This document shows, piece after piece, positions 10,123 to 19,204 of a DNA stretch of 64,000 nt (within the stretch, counting starts at the first letter, position 1; every line of letters starts with the position of its first letter). Where the stretch lies: assembly GCF_000154225.1 (NCBI RefSeq), contig NZ_DS264586.1, positions 1,828,527 to 1,892,526 of the forward strand, in the 5' to 3' direction. The notes beneath the pieces were generated by a model that was given only the letters and a program-made list of their open reading frames with translations, was not told the DNA's origin and searched no databases. The position numbers were made by a program, and so were the translations under genes. The stretch is from Schaalia dentiphila ATCC 17982. Lineage in GTDB: Bacteria; Actinomycetota; Actinomycetes; Actinomycetales; Actinomycetaceae.

Positions 10123-12066
10123 GTGAGCGACGAACAGACATTCGACCAGACGGACCCGTTGATCGGCCTCCTCGTCGACGAACGGTACCGGGTGACGCGC
10201 AGGCTGGCGCGTGGCGGCATGGCCACCGTCTACATCGCGCAAGATGAACGCCTTGATCGCCCCGTCGCCCTCAAGGTCATGCACCCGCACCTGGCAGACT
10301 CCGAGGATTTCGTCGCACGATTCCGCCGCGAGGCGCGCTCGGCCGCACGAATCGTTCACCCCGGCGTCGTCTCCGTGTTTGACCAGGGCGTGGTCACAGG
10401 CCAGGGGTTCCTCGTCATGGAGCTCATCGACGGCACGAACCTGCGCCAGCTGCTGCGCGCGCAGGGTGCCTTCACGATCCCGCAGGCACTGCGCTACACC
10501 ACCGACATTCTTGAGGCGCTGCGCGCCGCCCACCGCGTCGGCGTTATTCACCGCGACATCAAGCCCGAGAACATTCTCGTTCCGACCGACGGTCCGGCGA
10601 AGGTGACCGACTTTGGTCTCGCACGAGCTGCCTCCGAAGTCTCCATGTCTTCGACGGGCAACATGCTCGGCACGGTTGCGTACATCGCCCCTGAGATCGC
10701 AACGACCGCTCAGGCCGACGCACGTTCAGACATTTATTCGGTCGGCATCATGCTCTACGAAATGCTCACAGGCTCCGTTCCGTGGGCGGGTGAGTCACCC
10801 CTGCAGATCGCGACGCATCACGTCTCCGACGACGTGCCTAGCCCGTCGGAGGCGCAGCCGTGGATTCCACGAGAGATTGACGATCTCGTCGCCGCCCTGA
10901 CCGCCCGCGACCCCGCCTCGCGCCCCGCCGACGCGTCGGACGCGATCGACCTCGTCACTCGCGCTGCTGCCGCCATTCCGTCGGAGCTGGCCAACCGCCG
11001 CGCGGACATCGCGCCGGCTGACCGGGCGGGCGCCTCGGAAACGAGCGCGCTCAACACTGAGCTGATTTCGGCTCAGTTCACGAGGCCTCTGCCCCTCCCG
11101 GCGCCGTCGACAGTCGCCACTGTCCACACGTCGGCCCCGCTTCCCAATGCTTCGGAGAACGGCGGCACCAAGACGTACAAGCGCGCCGCCCTGTGGGCTA
11201 CCCTCGTTGTTCTGCTCCTCGCCGCCGCAGTCGTTGGCGGACGCTGGTGGTGGACCGAATACGGCCCGGGCTCCTACCTGACCATGCCCGCGACGGATGG
11301 TCGTCCCCTCGCTGATGTTCAGGCAGAACTAAACGCGATGGGACTTGCTTCTTCCGTTGCGGAGGAGTTCTCTGACGACGTCGCCGCCGGTTCGATCACT
11401 CGCTCCGATCCGGAAGGCGGCGAGCCCGTCCACAAACGCGCTGAGGTTCAACTCCACGTCTCCAAGGGCGTGGACATGAAGACGGTCCCTGACGTCGTCG
11501 GTAAGAACCAGGAGGACGCACGCAAGGCCCTTACCGATGTCGGCCTCGCCCTGGGTGCCATCACCGACGCATACTCCGAGGACGTCCCGCAGGGCCAGGT
11601 CATCTCACAGTCCCAGGCATCTGGTTCACAGCTGGCGCACGACAGCGCCGTTGATGTGGTGCTGTCGAAGGGCCGTGAGCCCCTCACGGTGCCGTCGCTG
11701 AACGGGATGAACGCCGATGCCGCAAAGAGCTCCATTGAGGGCCTGGGCCTCGTGGCTGCACCGACCGAGGCGTTCTCGGACACGGTCCCCGAAGGCCAGG
11801 TCATCTCTCAGCAGACCAATGAGGGCACGATCCTGCACCGTGGCGACACCGTCGCTTACACGGTGTCGAAGGGACCCGAGAAGGTCGCGGTGCCCAACGT
11901 CGTAGGCCGCCAGCGTCAGGATGCTCGCGCTGCCCTCGAGGCAGCCGGCTTCACCGTGCAGGAGGAGGCAATCCTCGGTGGCTTCTTCGGAACCGTCCGA
12001 CAGACCGATCCCGCCGCCGGAACAATGCTGAAAAAGGGCAGCGTCGTCACGATCACGATCGTCTGA
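10123..12066 (+). CDS. pknL: Ser/Thr protein kinase with PASTA repeats (PknL-like)
   Basis: Transmembrane Hanks-type kinase of 647 residues. The kinase domain has GGMATVY, Lys51, HRDIKPEN (143-150), DFG (163-165) and APE (189-191). A membrane helix lies near 353-372. The extracellular part holds four PASTA repeats recognisable by VPDVVGKNQEDARKAL-type starts, which usually sense peptidoglycan or lipid II. It is likely to regulate cell-wall synthesis or division and to phosphorylate the adjacent Rv2175c-like protein. M. tuberculosis PknL itself lacks extracellular PASTA repeats, so the symbol is based mainly on gene neighbourhood. Confidence 0.9.
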   Translation: MSDEQTFDQTDPLIGLLVDERYRVTRRLARGGMATVYIAQDERLDRPVALKVMHPHLADSEDFVARFRREARSAARIVHPGVVSVFDQGVVTGQGFLVMELIDGTNLRQLLRAQGAFTIPQALRYTTDILEALRAAHRVGVIHRDIKPENILVPTDGPAKVTDFGLARAASEVSMSSTGNMLGTVAYIAPEIATTAQADARSDIYSVGIMLYEMLTGSVPWAGESPLQIATHHVSDDVPSPSEAQPWIPREIDDLVAALTARDPASRPADASDAIDLVTRAAAAIPSELANRRADIAPADRAGASETSALNTELISAQFTRPLPLPAPSTVATVHTSAPLPNASENGGTKTYKRAALWATLVVLLLAAAVVGGRWWWTEYGPGSYLTMPATDGRPLADVQAELNAMGLASSVAEEFSDDVAAGSITRSDPEGGEPVHKRAEVQLHVSKGVDMKTVPDVVGKNQEDARKALTDVGLALGAITDAYSEDVPQGQVISQSQASGSQLAHDSAVDVVLSKGREPLTVPSLNGMNADAAKSSIEGLGLVAAPTEAFSDTVPEGQVISQQTNEGTILHRGDTVAYTVSKGPEKVAVPNVVGRQRQDARAALEAAGFTVQEEAILGGFFGTVRQTDPAAGTMLKKGSVVTITIV

Positions 12067-12098
12067 GCGCGCCCGAGCCACTCACTCGTCATCAGTAT

Positions 12099-12131
12099 CC
12101 CCGGCCTCGTCCATGACCGACGAGGCCGGGG
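12099..12131. terminator. Bidirectional terminator between pknL and DAHP synthase
   Basis: CCCCGGCCTCGTC (12099-12111) and GACGAGGCCGGGG (12119-12131) form a perfect 13-bp stem with a 7-nt loop between two convergent genes, so it can serve both. Confidence 0.85.
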
Positions 12132-12147
12132 CACTTGTGCGGTGAAC

Positions 12148-13587
12148 TCACTCCTCGTGGGAGGAACACTTCGCCAGGTACTGGGCAACCTGGAAAGCCA
12201 TCTCCAGGCTTTGCTGGTGGTTCAGGCGCGGATCCACGAGCGTCTCGTAACGGTCGCGCAACGACTCGTCATCGATGTGCTCACTGCCGCCGATCACCTC
12301 GGTGACATCGTCACCCGTCAGCTCGACGTGCAAGCCACCCGGGACAGTTCCCGAGGCCTCGTGTGCTTCGAAGAAGCCACGGACCTCGTCCATGACCGTC
12401 TCAAAGCGACGCGTCTTGTAGCCAGTCGACGACGTGATCGTGTTGCCGTGCATCGGATCAGTCATCCACGTGAGCGGACGACCGTCTTTCCGAGCAGCCT
12501 CCAGCAGCGGCGGGAGCGCCTCGCGGATGCGGCCGGCGCCCATACGCGTAATGAACGACAGGCGCCCCTCCTCACCATCCGGGTTCAGGCGATCAATGAG
12601 CGAGAGCATCTGATCCGGCGTGGTCGACGGGCCGAGCTTAACCCCAATCGGATTGCGAACACGCGCCAGCAGCTCGATGTGAGCGCCCTCCTCCTCGCGC
12701 GTCCGCTCCCCCGCCCACAGGAAGTGGGCAGACGTGTTGTAGGGCTCGCCCGTCCGCGAATCAATGCGTGTCATCGCCGACTCGTACTCGAGCAGCAACG
12801 CCTCGTGCGACGAGTACAGGTCCACATCGCGCAGCGTCTCAAAATCGACGCCCGCGGCACCCATGAACTTGATCGCTCGGTGGATGTCTTCTGCCAGCGA
12901 CTCGTAGCGCGCGTAGGCAGGGTTCGACATGAAGCCCTGATTCCAGCGGTGCACCTGGCGCAGGTCCGCGTAGCCGCCCTTCGTGAAGGCGCGAATCAGG
13001 TTCAGGGTCGAAGCCGCGTGGTTGTACAGCGACAGCAGGCGCTGCGGGTCGGGCTCGCGCGCCTCGGGAGTGAACTCGAAGGAGTTCACGGCGTCGCCGC
13101 GGTAGCTGGGCAGCGTGACGCCGTCGCGCGTTTCCATATCCGACGATCGCGGCTTAGCGTACTGGCCTGCGATACGGCCGACCTTGATGACCGGCAGCGA
13201 CGCACCGTACGTCAAGACGACCGCCATCTGCAACAGCGTCTGAATCTTCAGGCGCACGTGATCCGCCGTCGCCTCGGCGAAGGTCTCGGCACAGTCCCCG
13301 CCCATCAGGACGAAGGCCTCGCCGCGGGCAGCCGCACCCATCCACGTGCGCAGATCGTCAACCTCTCCAGCGAACACGAGCGGCGGCTGACGGCGCAGCT
13401 GCGCCGTCACATCACGGAGGTGTTCCGCGTCCGCGTAGGAAGGCTGTTGAGCAGCGTCCAGGCCGCGCCACGTGTCCCAGGGAGCGCGCTCCCCAGACTC
13501 GGGTGACCACAGACGCTCGGGGACGCGGCGGGAGCGAGGCTTACGCACAGGCTCACCGCCGCGTCCGGGAGTGATCGAAGGAATCAC
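12148..13587 (-). CDS. aroG: 3-deoxy-7-phosphoheptulonate (DAHP) synthase, class II
   Basis: First enzyme of the shikimate pathway, joining phosphoenolpyruvate and erythrose 4-phosphate. The 479-residue product belongs to the plant-like class II type, as in M. tuberculosis AroG. It shows the metal/substrate regions GGDCAETF, KVGRIAGQYAKPRS, YNTSAHFLWAGERTR and TWMTDPMHGNT, plus HVELTGDDVTEV near the C-terminus. The GTG start lies ten bases after the stop of the phosphofructokinase gene, so the two are probably one transcript. Feedback control by aromatic amino acids is known in the family but cannot be judged here. Confidence 0.95.
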   Translation of the reverse strand: MIPSITPGRGGEPVRKPRSRRVPERLWSPESGERAPWDTWRGLDAAQQPSYADAEHLRDVTAQLRRQPPLVFAGEVDDLRTWMGAAARGEAFVLMGGDCAETFAEATADHVRLKIQTLLQMAVVLTYGASLPVIKVGRIAGQYAKPRSSDMETRDGVTLPSYRGDAVNSFEFTPEAREPDPQRLLSLYNHAASTLNLIRAFTKGGYADLRQVHRWNQGFMSNPAYARYESLAEDIHRAIKFMGAAGVDFETLRDVDLYSSHEALLLEYESAMTRIDSRTGEPYNTSAHFLWAGERTREEEGAHIELLARVRNPIGVKLGPSTTPDQMLSLIDRLNPDGEEGRLSFITRMGAGRIREALPPLLEAARKDGRPLTWMTDPMHGNTITSSTGYKTRRFETVMDEVRGFFEAHEASGTVPGGLHVELTGDDVTEVIGGSEHIDDESLRDRYETLVDPRLNHQQSLEMAFQVAQYLAKCSSHEE

Positions 13588-13597
13588 GCGAAGCGAC

Positions 13598-14815
13598 TCA
13601 CTCGCCGGCAGGCTCGACGGTCTGGCCGATCTCGGCCATCATCTCGAGGAACCAGGGCTGGGAGATGTCGAAGGGCTTGCCGCCCGCGATGCGCGGGAAC
13701 GGGATGGCCTTCAGGCGATCGCCGTCCTCCTCGTCGTGGCCGATAACGCCGGACTCGCCCTTGAAAGCGCACTCGACGGCGAGGTCGGTCATCGACTTGA
13801 TGAGGCGCAGGTCGTCGGCGTTGGCGCGCGAGGAACGCGAGAAGTAGCCGGACTTCTGGACCATGACCTTCTCGGCGTCGATCTTCTCGGCGAACTGCTT
13901 GGCGAACCACTGGCCGGGGTTGATCGTATCGAGCTTGACGTGGCCGAAGGGGTCACGCTGGACCTCGCCACCGGCGGCCTCGATCTCCGCGATAATCTCG
14001 GGGACGCCTGCGCCCTCGGACAGGAAGATGTTGACGTTGCCCTGCTCGTCCATGATGGCCTTGAGGCGCGCGGCCTCGGCGTCCAGGTCGATCTTCATCT
14101 CGGGCAGGAAGATGGCGTGGATGTCCCAACGCTCCTGCGACAGCCCGATCGAGGGCACCCATTCCTGGGTCTTCAGCCAGTCGTGGTAGCACTTCGAACC
14201 AGCGGCGGTCAGCCAACCGCAGTGGCGGCCCATGATCTCGTGGATGATAAGCATGCGCGGGTTGGAGCGGTGCTCGCCGATGACGTTCTGGGAGTACTCG
14301 GAGACCTCTTCAGCGGCGGTCCATGCACCCAGGGACTGGCGGATCGGCACAACGTCGTTGTCGATCGTCTTGGGCAGGCCCACGACGGTCAGGTGGTAGT
14401 CGTGCTCCTCCAGGTAGGCGGCCAGGTCAGCGGCCGTCGTGTTGGTGTCATCGCCACCGATGGTGTGCAGAACGTCAACGCCGTCGGCGCGCAGCTGCTC
14501 GGCGGCCTTCTGCAGCGGATCCTCATCCTCGGACACGAGACCGCGCTCGACAAGGTTCTTCTTGTTCGTCAGCTTGACGCGGGAGTTACCGATCGGGGAA
14601 CCACCGAAGCGATGCAGGACGGCAGCGTGCTTGCGCGCTTCCTCGTCCACCAGCACGTAGTTGCCGGTGAGCAGGCCGTGGTAGCCGTTCTGGTAAGCGA
14701 TGATCTCAACCGTGGGATCAATCTCGTTGTAGCGCTCAATGAGTCCGCCGACGGCGGAGGACAGGCACGGGGCGAAGCCACCTGCGGTCAGCAGGGCAAC
14801 ACGACGGACCGACAT
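13598..14815 (-). CDS. pfp: 6-phosphofructokinase, probably pyrophosphate-dependent
   Basis: Phosphofructokinase of 405 residues. GGDDTNTT (120-127) and PKTIDND (148-154) are visible. An Asp in the GGDD position and a Lys before TIDND are the residues that distinguish PPi-using from ATP-using enzymes (ATP types have GGDGS and PGTIDND). The enzyme therefore probably uses pyrophosphate and may work reversibly. The ATG at 14815 follows AAAGGTGA at good spacing; the upstream open extension is Arg/Pro-rich and not family-like. Its position before DAHP synthase links glycolytic flux to aromatic synthesis. Confidence 0.88.
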   Translation of the reverse strand: MSVRRVALLTAGGFAPCLSSAVGGLIERYNEIDPTVEIIAYQNGYHGLLTGNYVLVDEEARKHAAVLHRFGGSPIGNSRVKLTNKKNLVERGLVSEDEDPLQKAAEQLRADGVDVLHTIGGDDTNTTAADLAAYLEEHDYHLTVVGLPKTIDNDVVPIRQSLGAWTAAEEVSEYSQNVIGEHRSNPRMLIIHEIMGRHCGWLTAAGSKCYHDWLKTQEWVPSIGLSQERWDIHAIFLPEMKIDLDAEAARLKAIMDEQGNVNIFLSEGAGVPEIIAEIEAAGGEVQRDPFGHVKLDTINPGQWFAKQFAEKIDAEKVMVQKSGYFSRSSRANADDLRLIKSMTDLAVECAFKGESGVIGHDEEDGDRLKAIPFPRIAGGKPFDISQPWFLEMMAEIGQTVEPAGE

Positions 14816-15022
14816 GAATGTCACCTTTCTCAGGTTGGTTAGGTAAGAGCCCGCGCGCGCGATCCGCGTCACCCCGGCTGCCCGATGGGGCTGCCTAGTG
14901 CGCGGAGGCGCGCGTGCGCGAGGCACAGTTCATTCTACCTGGCCCACGTCACGTTTCGCCCGGGACGCCCGTCCCACGAAACGCGATTGCAAGTACCAAC
15001 CGTTGGTGACGGCCCGGCCATG

Positions 15023-15835
15023 TTACTCCTTGTCCGAGGCCTTCTCGTCCTCGCTGCACTCTTCCTCGGGAGCGGTCGGAACGGGCACCTCGGGGGCGGT
15101 GCGCCCACCGGGCGCGGGCCGACCATTGGAGGGCACGGGCCCTTCGAAGGCGCCCTCGGCTGCCAGCTGAGCCTTCACGTCGGCGGCGTACAAGTCCACG
15201 TATTCCTGGCCGGACAGAAGCATCAGGTTGTACATGATCTCGTCGGTGATCGCGCGCAGGACGTAGCGGTCCTTGTCGAGGCCGCGGTAGCGCGAGAAGT
15301 CCAGGGGCTCGCCGATCACCATGCCGATGTTTGTACGCGAAGGGATCTTCTGGCCAATCGGCTGCGCCGCATGGGTGCCGATCATGGCCACCGGGATAAC
15401 GGGGGCGCCGGACAGGAGTGCGAGGCGCGCGACGCCGGTCTTGCCGCGGTAGAGGCGCCCGTCGGGGCTGCGCGTGCCCTCGGGATAGATGCCGAAGAGC
15501 TTGCCCTCACGCAGTCGCTTCAGTCCCGCTTTCAGTGCCGCCTCCGAAGCGCGTCCACCGGTACGGTCGACCGGGATGGTGCCGACGGCGCGCATGAACT
15601 CCTTTGTCATCCATCCCTTGAGACCGGTGCCCGTAAAGTAGTCGGCCTTGCCCATGAAAACGACCTCACGGTCGAGCATCATCGGCAGGAAGACAGAGTC
15701 CCACACGGCGTTGTGGTTGGACGCGAGGATAGCGGGTCCCTCGGCGGGAATGTTCTCCTTGCCGCGGATCCACGGGTGATAGGCGGCCTTCAGAATGGGG
15801 CTGCCGGTCGCCTTGAGAGCCTGATAGAACGCCAC
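15023..15835 (-). CDS. plsC: 1-acyl-glycerol-3-phosphate acyltransferase (PlsC family)
   Basis: Membrane-associated acyltransferase of 270 residues making phosphatidic acid from lysophosphatidic acid. The HX4D catalytic motif is in NHNAVWDSVF (His41, Asp46) and the glycerophosphate-binding EGTRSPDG is at 119-126. The C-terminal ~40 residues are Pro/Glu-rich. The GTG at 15835 is chosen because AGGAG stands five bases upstream. A GTG six bases earlier overlaps that site, and longer versions would run into the divergent exonuclease gene. Confidence 0.88.
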   Translation of the reverse strand: MAFYQALKATGSPILKAAYHPWIRGKENIPAEGPAILASNHNAVWDSVFLPMMLDREVVFMGKADYFTGTGLKGWMTKEFMRAVGTIPVDRTGGRASEAALKAGLKRLREGKLFGIYPEGTRSPDGRLYRGKTGVARLALLSGAPVIPVAMIGTHAAQPIGQKIPSRTNIGMVIGEPLDFSRYRGLDKDRYVLRAITDEIMYNLMLLSGQEYVDLYAADVKAQLAAEGAFEGPVPSNGRPAPGGRTAPEVPVPTAPEEECSEDEKASDKE

Positions 15836-15880
15836 TGTCACTCCTGAAGTCTCGACGGGCGCGCGAGCGCGCGAACGAAT

Positions 15881-15886
15881 TAGTAT
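15881..15886 (+). promoter_or_regulatory. -10 element of leaderless exonuclease/GIY-YIG gene
   Basis: TAGTAT ends seven bases before the ATG at 15894 and there is no Shine-Dalgarno sequence. It lies in the 58-base divergent gap from plsC. Confidence 0.55.
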
Positions 15887-15893
15887 CAACTGT

Positions 15894-17627
15894 ATGACGA
15901 AACGAACTGCCGTGCGCGATTGTGGGGAAACCATAGCGCCCGGTGAATCGGCTCGTCCTTTCGCGCGATCAGTGGTGTCAGCGACCCTTTCGAGGGCCTC
16001 GTCGGTGGAGCTTCAACCCAGCCTCGATGCCGTCGGGACGCCGACCTCGGGCGGGCACTGGGTTGTCGTCGACCTTGAGACAACGGGCCTGGGTGCGGGC
16101 GCAGACATTACTGAGATCGGCGCTGTGCGCATCCGTGATGGAGCGGTCGTGGACGAGTTTTCTTCCCTCGTGAAGCCCTCGCGTCCGATTCCACCGTTCA
16201 TCACATCTCTGACCGGCATCACTCCCGCGATGGTGGCCGATGCAGCCCCGATCGCATCCGTTCTGGAACACTTCTTGGAGTGGTCAGGCCTTGGAGCTTC
16301 GGATTCCCCCGTCCTCGTCGCGCATAACGCGTCCTTTGACGTGGGCTTCCTACGCCGTGCGGCCCGCGCATGTGCGCGCCCGTGGCCTCGCGTTCGCATC
16401 GTCGATACGTTGGCACTCGCTCGGCTCGCCCTGCCACGCCCGCTCGTGCGCAACCACAAACTGGGCACGGTCGCCTCCTACTTCGGTACCGCCACCGTTC
16501 CCGAGCACCGAGCACTCGGAGACGCGCGCGCGACGGCAGAGATCCTCCTGGGGTTCATCGACCTGCTCGCCGCAGCCGGCGCGACCGATGTGGAGGACCT
16601 GATCGTGTTGACGGATCAGGCTCCGGCGCGCCGCCCATCAACGCCCGACTTCGTCACGGACCTGCCGACCTCTCCCGGGGTCTATCACTTCATCGATACC
16701 GCGGGAGGCACCCTCTACGTGGGGTCGGCCTCGTCCCTGAAGTCACGCGTGGGCAGTTACTACACGAAAGCCGAAAAGCGCCCGAAGGTGCAGCGCATGG
16801 TCTCCCTGGCCGCGGGAGTGCGACCCTACCCGACCGCCTCGATTCTTGAGGCGAGGATCCGAGAACTGCGCGACATCAAGGCCCTCGCCCCGCCCTATAA
16901 CTCCGCGTCGAGGCGTCAGGGATCCCAGCACTGGGTCATCGCCGAGGCCGACCGCCCCCGCGTCGTTTCGTCCGTGACGCTCGACGACCTGCCCAACGCC
17001 CTCGGCCCCTTCGGAACGCGCGCGCACGCTCAGCGGGCTGCAGGGGCGATCGAGCGGGTCCTCGCCCAGGCCGATCACGACTCCTCGCGCGCCATCCTCG
17101 ACGAGGCCGTGGAAGCCTCGTCACTAGCGGTCCCAAACGCGCTCACTTCCCTGATGGAGCGCCTGTCCGCGCAGGGGCTGTTCGAGGCGGCGGCTGGAGC
17201 GCGCGACGAACTGAGCGCCTACATCGCGGGCGTTGAGCGCGCAACCATGCGCCCCCTCCTGGCGGCTTCGCGTATCGTCTGGGGCGCGCGTCGCGACGGT
17301 GGAGAACCCGGCTGGATTCTGCATGTTGCCTCCTACGGCCGCCACCTCAGTTCGGTCGTCGTTCCGCCGCGCTCCGACCCGTCGCCGTGGATCGATGTTC
17401 TCACCTCCACGGAGCCGATCGAGACCGGCGGGATGGCCGCATCCGTCGCCTCGTGGGCTGAGACGTCACTCCTGTGCGCCGAGCTGTGCCGCGAAGGGAC
17501 GCGCCTCGTCGAATGGAACGGTCCCCTCCCCTGGGCGCAGCCCGTCGACAGCCCGCTACGCGACGGGCGGCTGCGCGAGCTCTTAGCCCACGCAACCGCC
17601 CAGCAGCGTCACGACCCGCGCACCTGA
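15894..17627 (+). CDS. DEDDh exonuclease fused to GIY-YIG (UvrC-like) nuclease
   Basis: 577-residue fusion. The first part is a DnaQ-like 3'-5' exonuclease (VVDLETTGLG with Asp60 and Glu62, HNASFDVGFL, EHRALGDARAT). It is followed by a GIY-YIG endonuclease module (PGVYHFIDTAGGTLYVGSAS, about 261-292) as in UvrC/Cho, then a region resembling UvrC middle parts. The same architecture is found in M. tuberculosis Rv2191, also next to trpD. A role in DNA repair is likely, but the family is poorly characterised. The start is supported by the -10 at 15881; a shorter version starting nearer the exonuclease domain is possible. Confidence 0.86.
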   Translation: MTKRTAVRDCGETIAPGESARPFARSVVSATLSRASSVELQPSLDAVGTPTSGGHWVVVDLETTGLGAGADITEIGAVRIRDGAVVDEFSSLVKPSRPIPPFITSLTGITPAMVADAAPIASVLEHFLEWSGLGASDSPVLVAHNASFDVGFLRRAARACARPWPRVRIVDTLALARLALPRPLVRNHKLGTVASYFGTATVPEHRALGDARATAEILLGFIDLLAAAGATDVEDLIVLTDQAPARRPSTPDFVTDLPTSPGVYHFIDTAGGTLYVGSASSLKSRVGSYYTKAEKRPKVQRMVSLAAGVRPYPTASILEARIRELRDIKALAPPYNSASRRQGSQHWVIAEADRPRVVSSVTLDDLPNALGPFGTRAHAQRAAGAIERVLAQADHDSSRAILDEAVEASSLAVPNALTSLMERLSAQGLFEAAAGARDELSAYIAGVERATMRPLLAASRIVWGARRDGGEPGWILHVASYGRHLSSVVVPPRSDPSPWIDVLTSTEPIETGGMAASVASWAETSLLCAELCREGTRLVEWNGPLPWAQPVDSPLRDGRLRELLAHATAQQRHDPRT

Positions 17628-17641
17628 CGCAGGCGTTTTCC

Positions 17642-18697
17642 TTACGCGTTCGAGGCAGCCACCCAACGCTCAATGAGTCGCGCGCCCGAGCCGTCGGCCA
17701 ACGCCGCTAGGGCACGCTCGACGGCGCCGCGCATGCGAGGCTCGAAGTCGGAGTGTGTCACAGGGTTCTCCAGGCCCTCCCAAGCCAGGATGCCGGCTCC
17801 AACGTTGAGGGCGACAGCGTCGCGGACCGCGTCCGCCCCACCGCCCGACAGCACGTCGCGAGCGACTCCCGCGTTCTCGGCTGCCTCGCCACCTGCGAGG
17901 TCCTCGATCGAGGCGGAGGCCATGCCCAGGGATTCGCGCGCATCGAACGCGGTTTCCACAACCGCTCCACCCGACACGAGCCAGACCTGATTGGCGTCGG
18001 TCGTCGTCAGCTCGTCGAGGCCGGTGTTCGCGCCACGGAACACGAGTGCGCTGAGCCCGCGCGACGCGTACACGCCCGCCATGAGACGCGCATTCTCCTC
18101 GCGAGACGCACCAATCGCGCACGCCTGTACGCGTGCCGGGTTGGTCAGCGGCCCCAGCACGTTGAACGCCGTCGGGAAGCCGAGAGCGCGGCGCACCGGG
18201 GCTGCAAAGCGCATCGACGGATGCATCTTGTTCGCGAAGAGGAAGGCGATGCCGACCTCGTCAAAGACTCGGCGCAGCGCGTCGGCGTCGAGGTCAAGGT
18301 TGACGCCGAGTGCCTCGATGACATCCGCGGAGCCAGACTTCGACGTCGAGGCACGGTTACCGTGCTTGACGAGCGGAATCCCCATCGCGGCGAGCACGAT
18401 GGCGGACATCGTCGAAATGTTAACGGTCTTGTATCCGTCTCCGCCCGTACCCACGATGTCGAGAGCGCGACTAGGCAGCTCGACGTGTGCCGCGTGATCC
18501 TGCATGCCATCAGCCAGGCCGTGGATCTCATCCACCGTGGCGCCCTTGATGGCCATCGCGGTCAGGAAGGATGCGAGACGCGCCTCGCCGAGCTCGCCGC
18601 TCATGACCTGGTCCATCAGCCAGTAGGACTGGCCGTAGTCGAGGCTCTCGCCGACGGTGAGGGCGGCAATGATCGGCGCCCACTCCTGCGTGGCCAT
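17642..18697 (-). CDS. trpD: Anthranilate phosphoribosyltransferase
   Basis: Second step of tryptophan synthesis, transferring phosphoribose to anthranilate. The 351-residue product shows the PRPP-binding GTGGDGYKTVNIST (83-96) and KHGNRASTSKSGSADV, and the usual N-terminal helical domain. Its ATG overlaps the stop of the upstream receiver-like gene by one base (TGATG), so translation is probably coupled. No other trp genes are in the window, so trpD is separated from the rest of the pathway, as in many Actinobacteria. Confidence 0.95.
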   Translation of the reverse strand: MATQEWAPIIAALTVGESLDYGQSYWLMDQVMSGELGEARLASFLTAMAIKGATVDEIHGLADGMQDHAAHVELPSRALDIVGTGGDGYKTVNISTMSAIVLAAMGIPLVKHGNRASTSKSGSADVIEALGVNLDLDADALRRVFDEVGIAFLFANKMHPSMRFAAPVRRALGFPTAFNVLGPLTNPARVQACAIGASREENARLMAGVYASRGLSALVFRGANTGLDELTTTDANQVWLVSGGAVVETAFDARESLGMASASIEDLAGGEAAENAGVARDVLSGGGADAVRDAVALNVGAGILAWEGLENPVTHSDFEPRMRGAVERALAALADGSGARLIERWVAASNA

Positions 18698-19089
18698 CAC
18701 TTGGCTCCGCGCAGCACGTCGGCGACGGTCTCCTGAAGAATAATCGGGTCGATCGGATCGGCCACGACGGCGGCTGCTCCGGCCCACGTAGCCAGCCACT
18801 CATCCTGGGCGCGTGCGGTCAGAAAAACGATCGGGGGAACGCCGTCACGAGTCTCGCGCAGGTCCTGAGCGATGGACATGCCGCCTTCCTTCTTGGCCTC
18901 AGCGTCGAGGATCAGCATCGCAAAATCCTGCTGATCGAAGGCATCGCGAACGCCGAAACCGGTTGCCGCCTGGACCCACTCGATGCGGGGCGTGTCCTTG
19001 GAGGCACGCAGGCCAATGCCGTTAACGACGGCGTGACGGCGATCCTTGTCGTCGCTGAAAACCAGGATAGTGACGGTTTCTTCACTCAT
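18697..19089 (-). CDS. Stand-alone receiver-domain-like protein, degenerate
   Basis: 130-residue protein with the CheY-like fold pattern: acidic SDDKD at 12-16, a phosphoacceptor-position Asp62 in AMLILDAEAK, and Thr91 in FLTAR. The invariant Lys-Pro of strand 5 is missing: the corresponding place reads ADPIDP. Phosphorylation may therefore be absent or atypical. No output domain is present. It overlaps trpD by one base, and no partner kinase is nearby. It may act as a protein-interaction module; its role is unknown. Confidence 0.75.
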   Translation of the reverse strand: MSEETVTILVFSDDKDRRHAVVNGIGLRASKDTPRIEWVQAATGFGVRDAFDQQDFAMLILDAEAKKEGGMSIAQDLRETRDGVPPIVFLTARAQDEWLATWAGAAAVVADPIDPIILQETVADVLRGAK

Positions 19090-19143
19090 GGAAGCTCTCC
19101 TTGCATATGTCGGCCAAATCGACGCGATGACCCCATTCTAACG

Positions 19144-19182
19144 GGTAGCGGGCGGCTCCCCCACTGGGAGCCGCCCGCTACC
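19144..19182 (-). terminator. Strong terminator after the FKBP lipoprotein gene
   Basis: GGTAGCGGGCGGCTCCC (19144-19160) and its exact complement (19166-19182) form a 17-bp perfect stem with a CCACT loop, between the FKBP gene and the receiver-like gene on the minus strand. Confidence 0.88.
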
Positions 19183-19204
19183 GTCGACCAAAGCCGTGAC
19201 GTGG

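Noticed and set aside
12099..12131. GACGAGGCCGGGG arms, also seen at 26444 and 31352, as a dispersed mobile repeat
   Set aside because: The shared word is the arm of terminators and also matches common codons (Asp-Glu-Ala) of this genome; flanks are unrelated, so recurrence is explained by composition.
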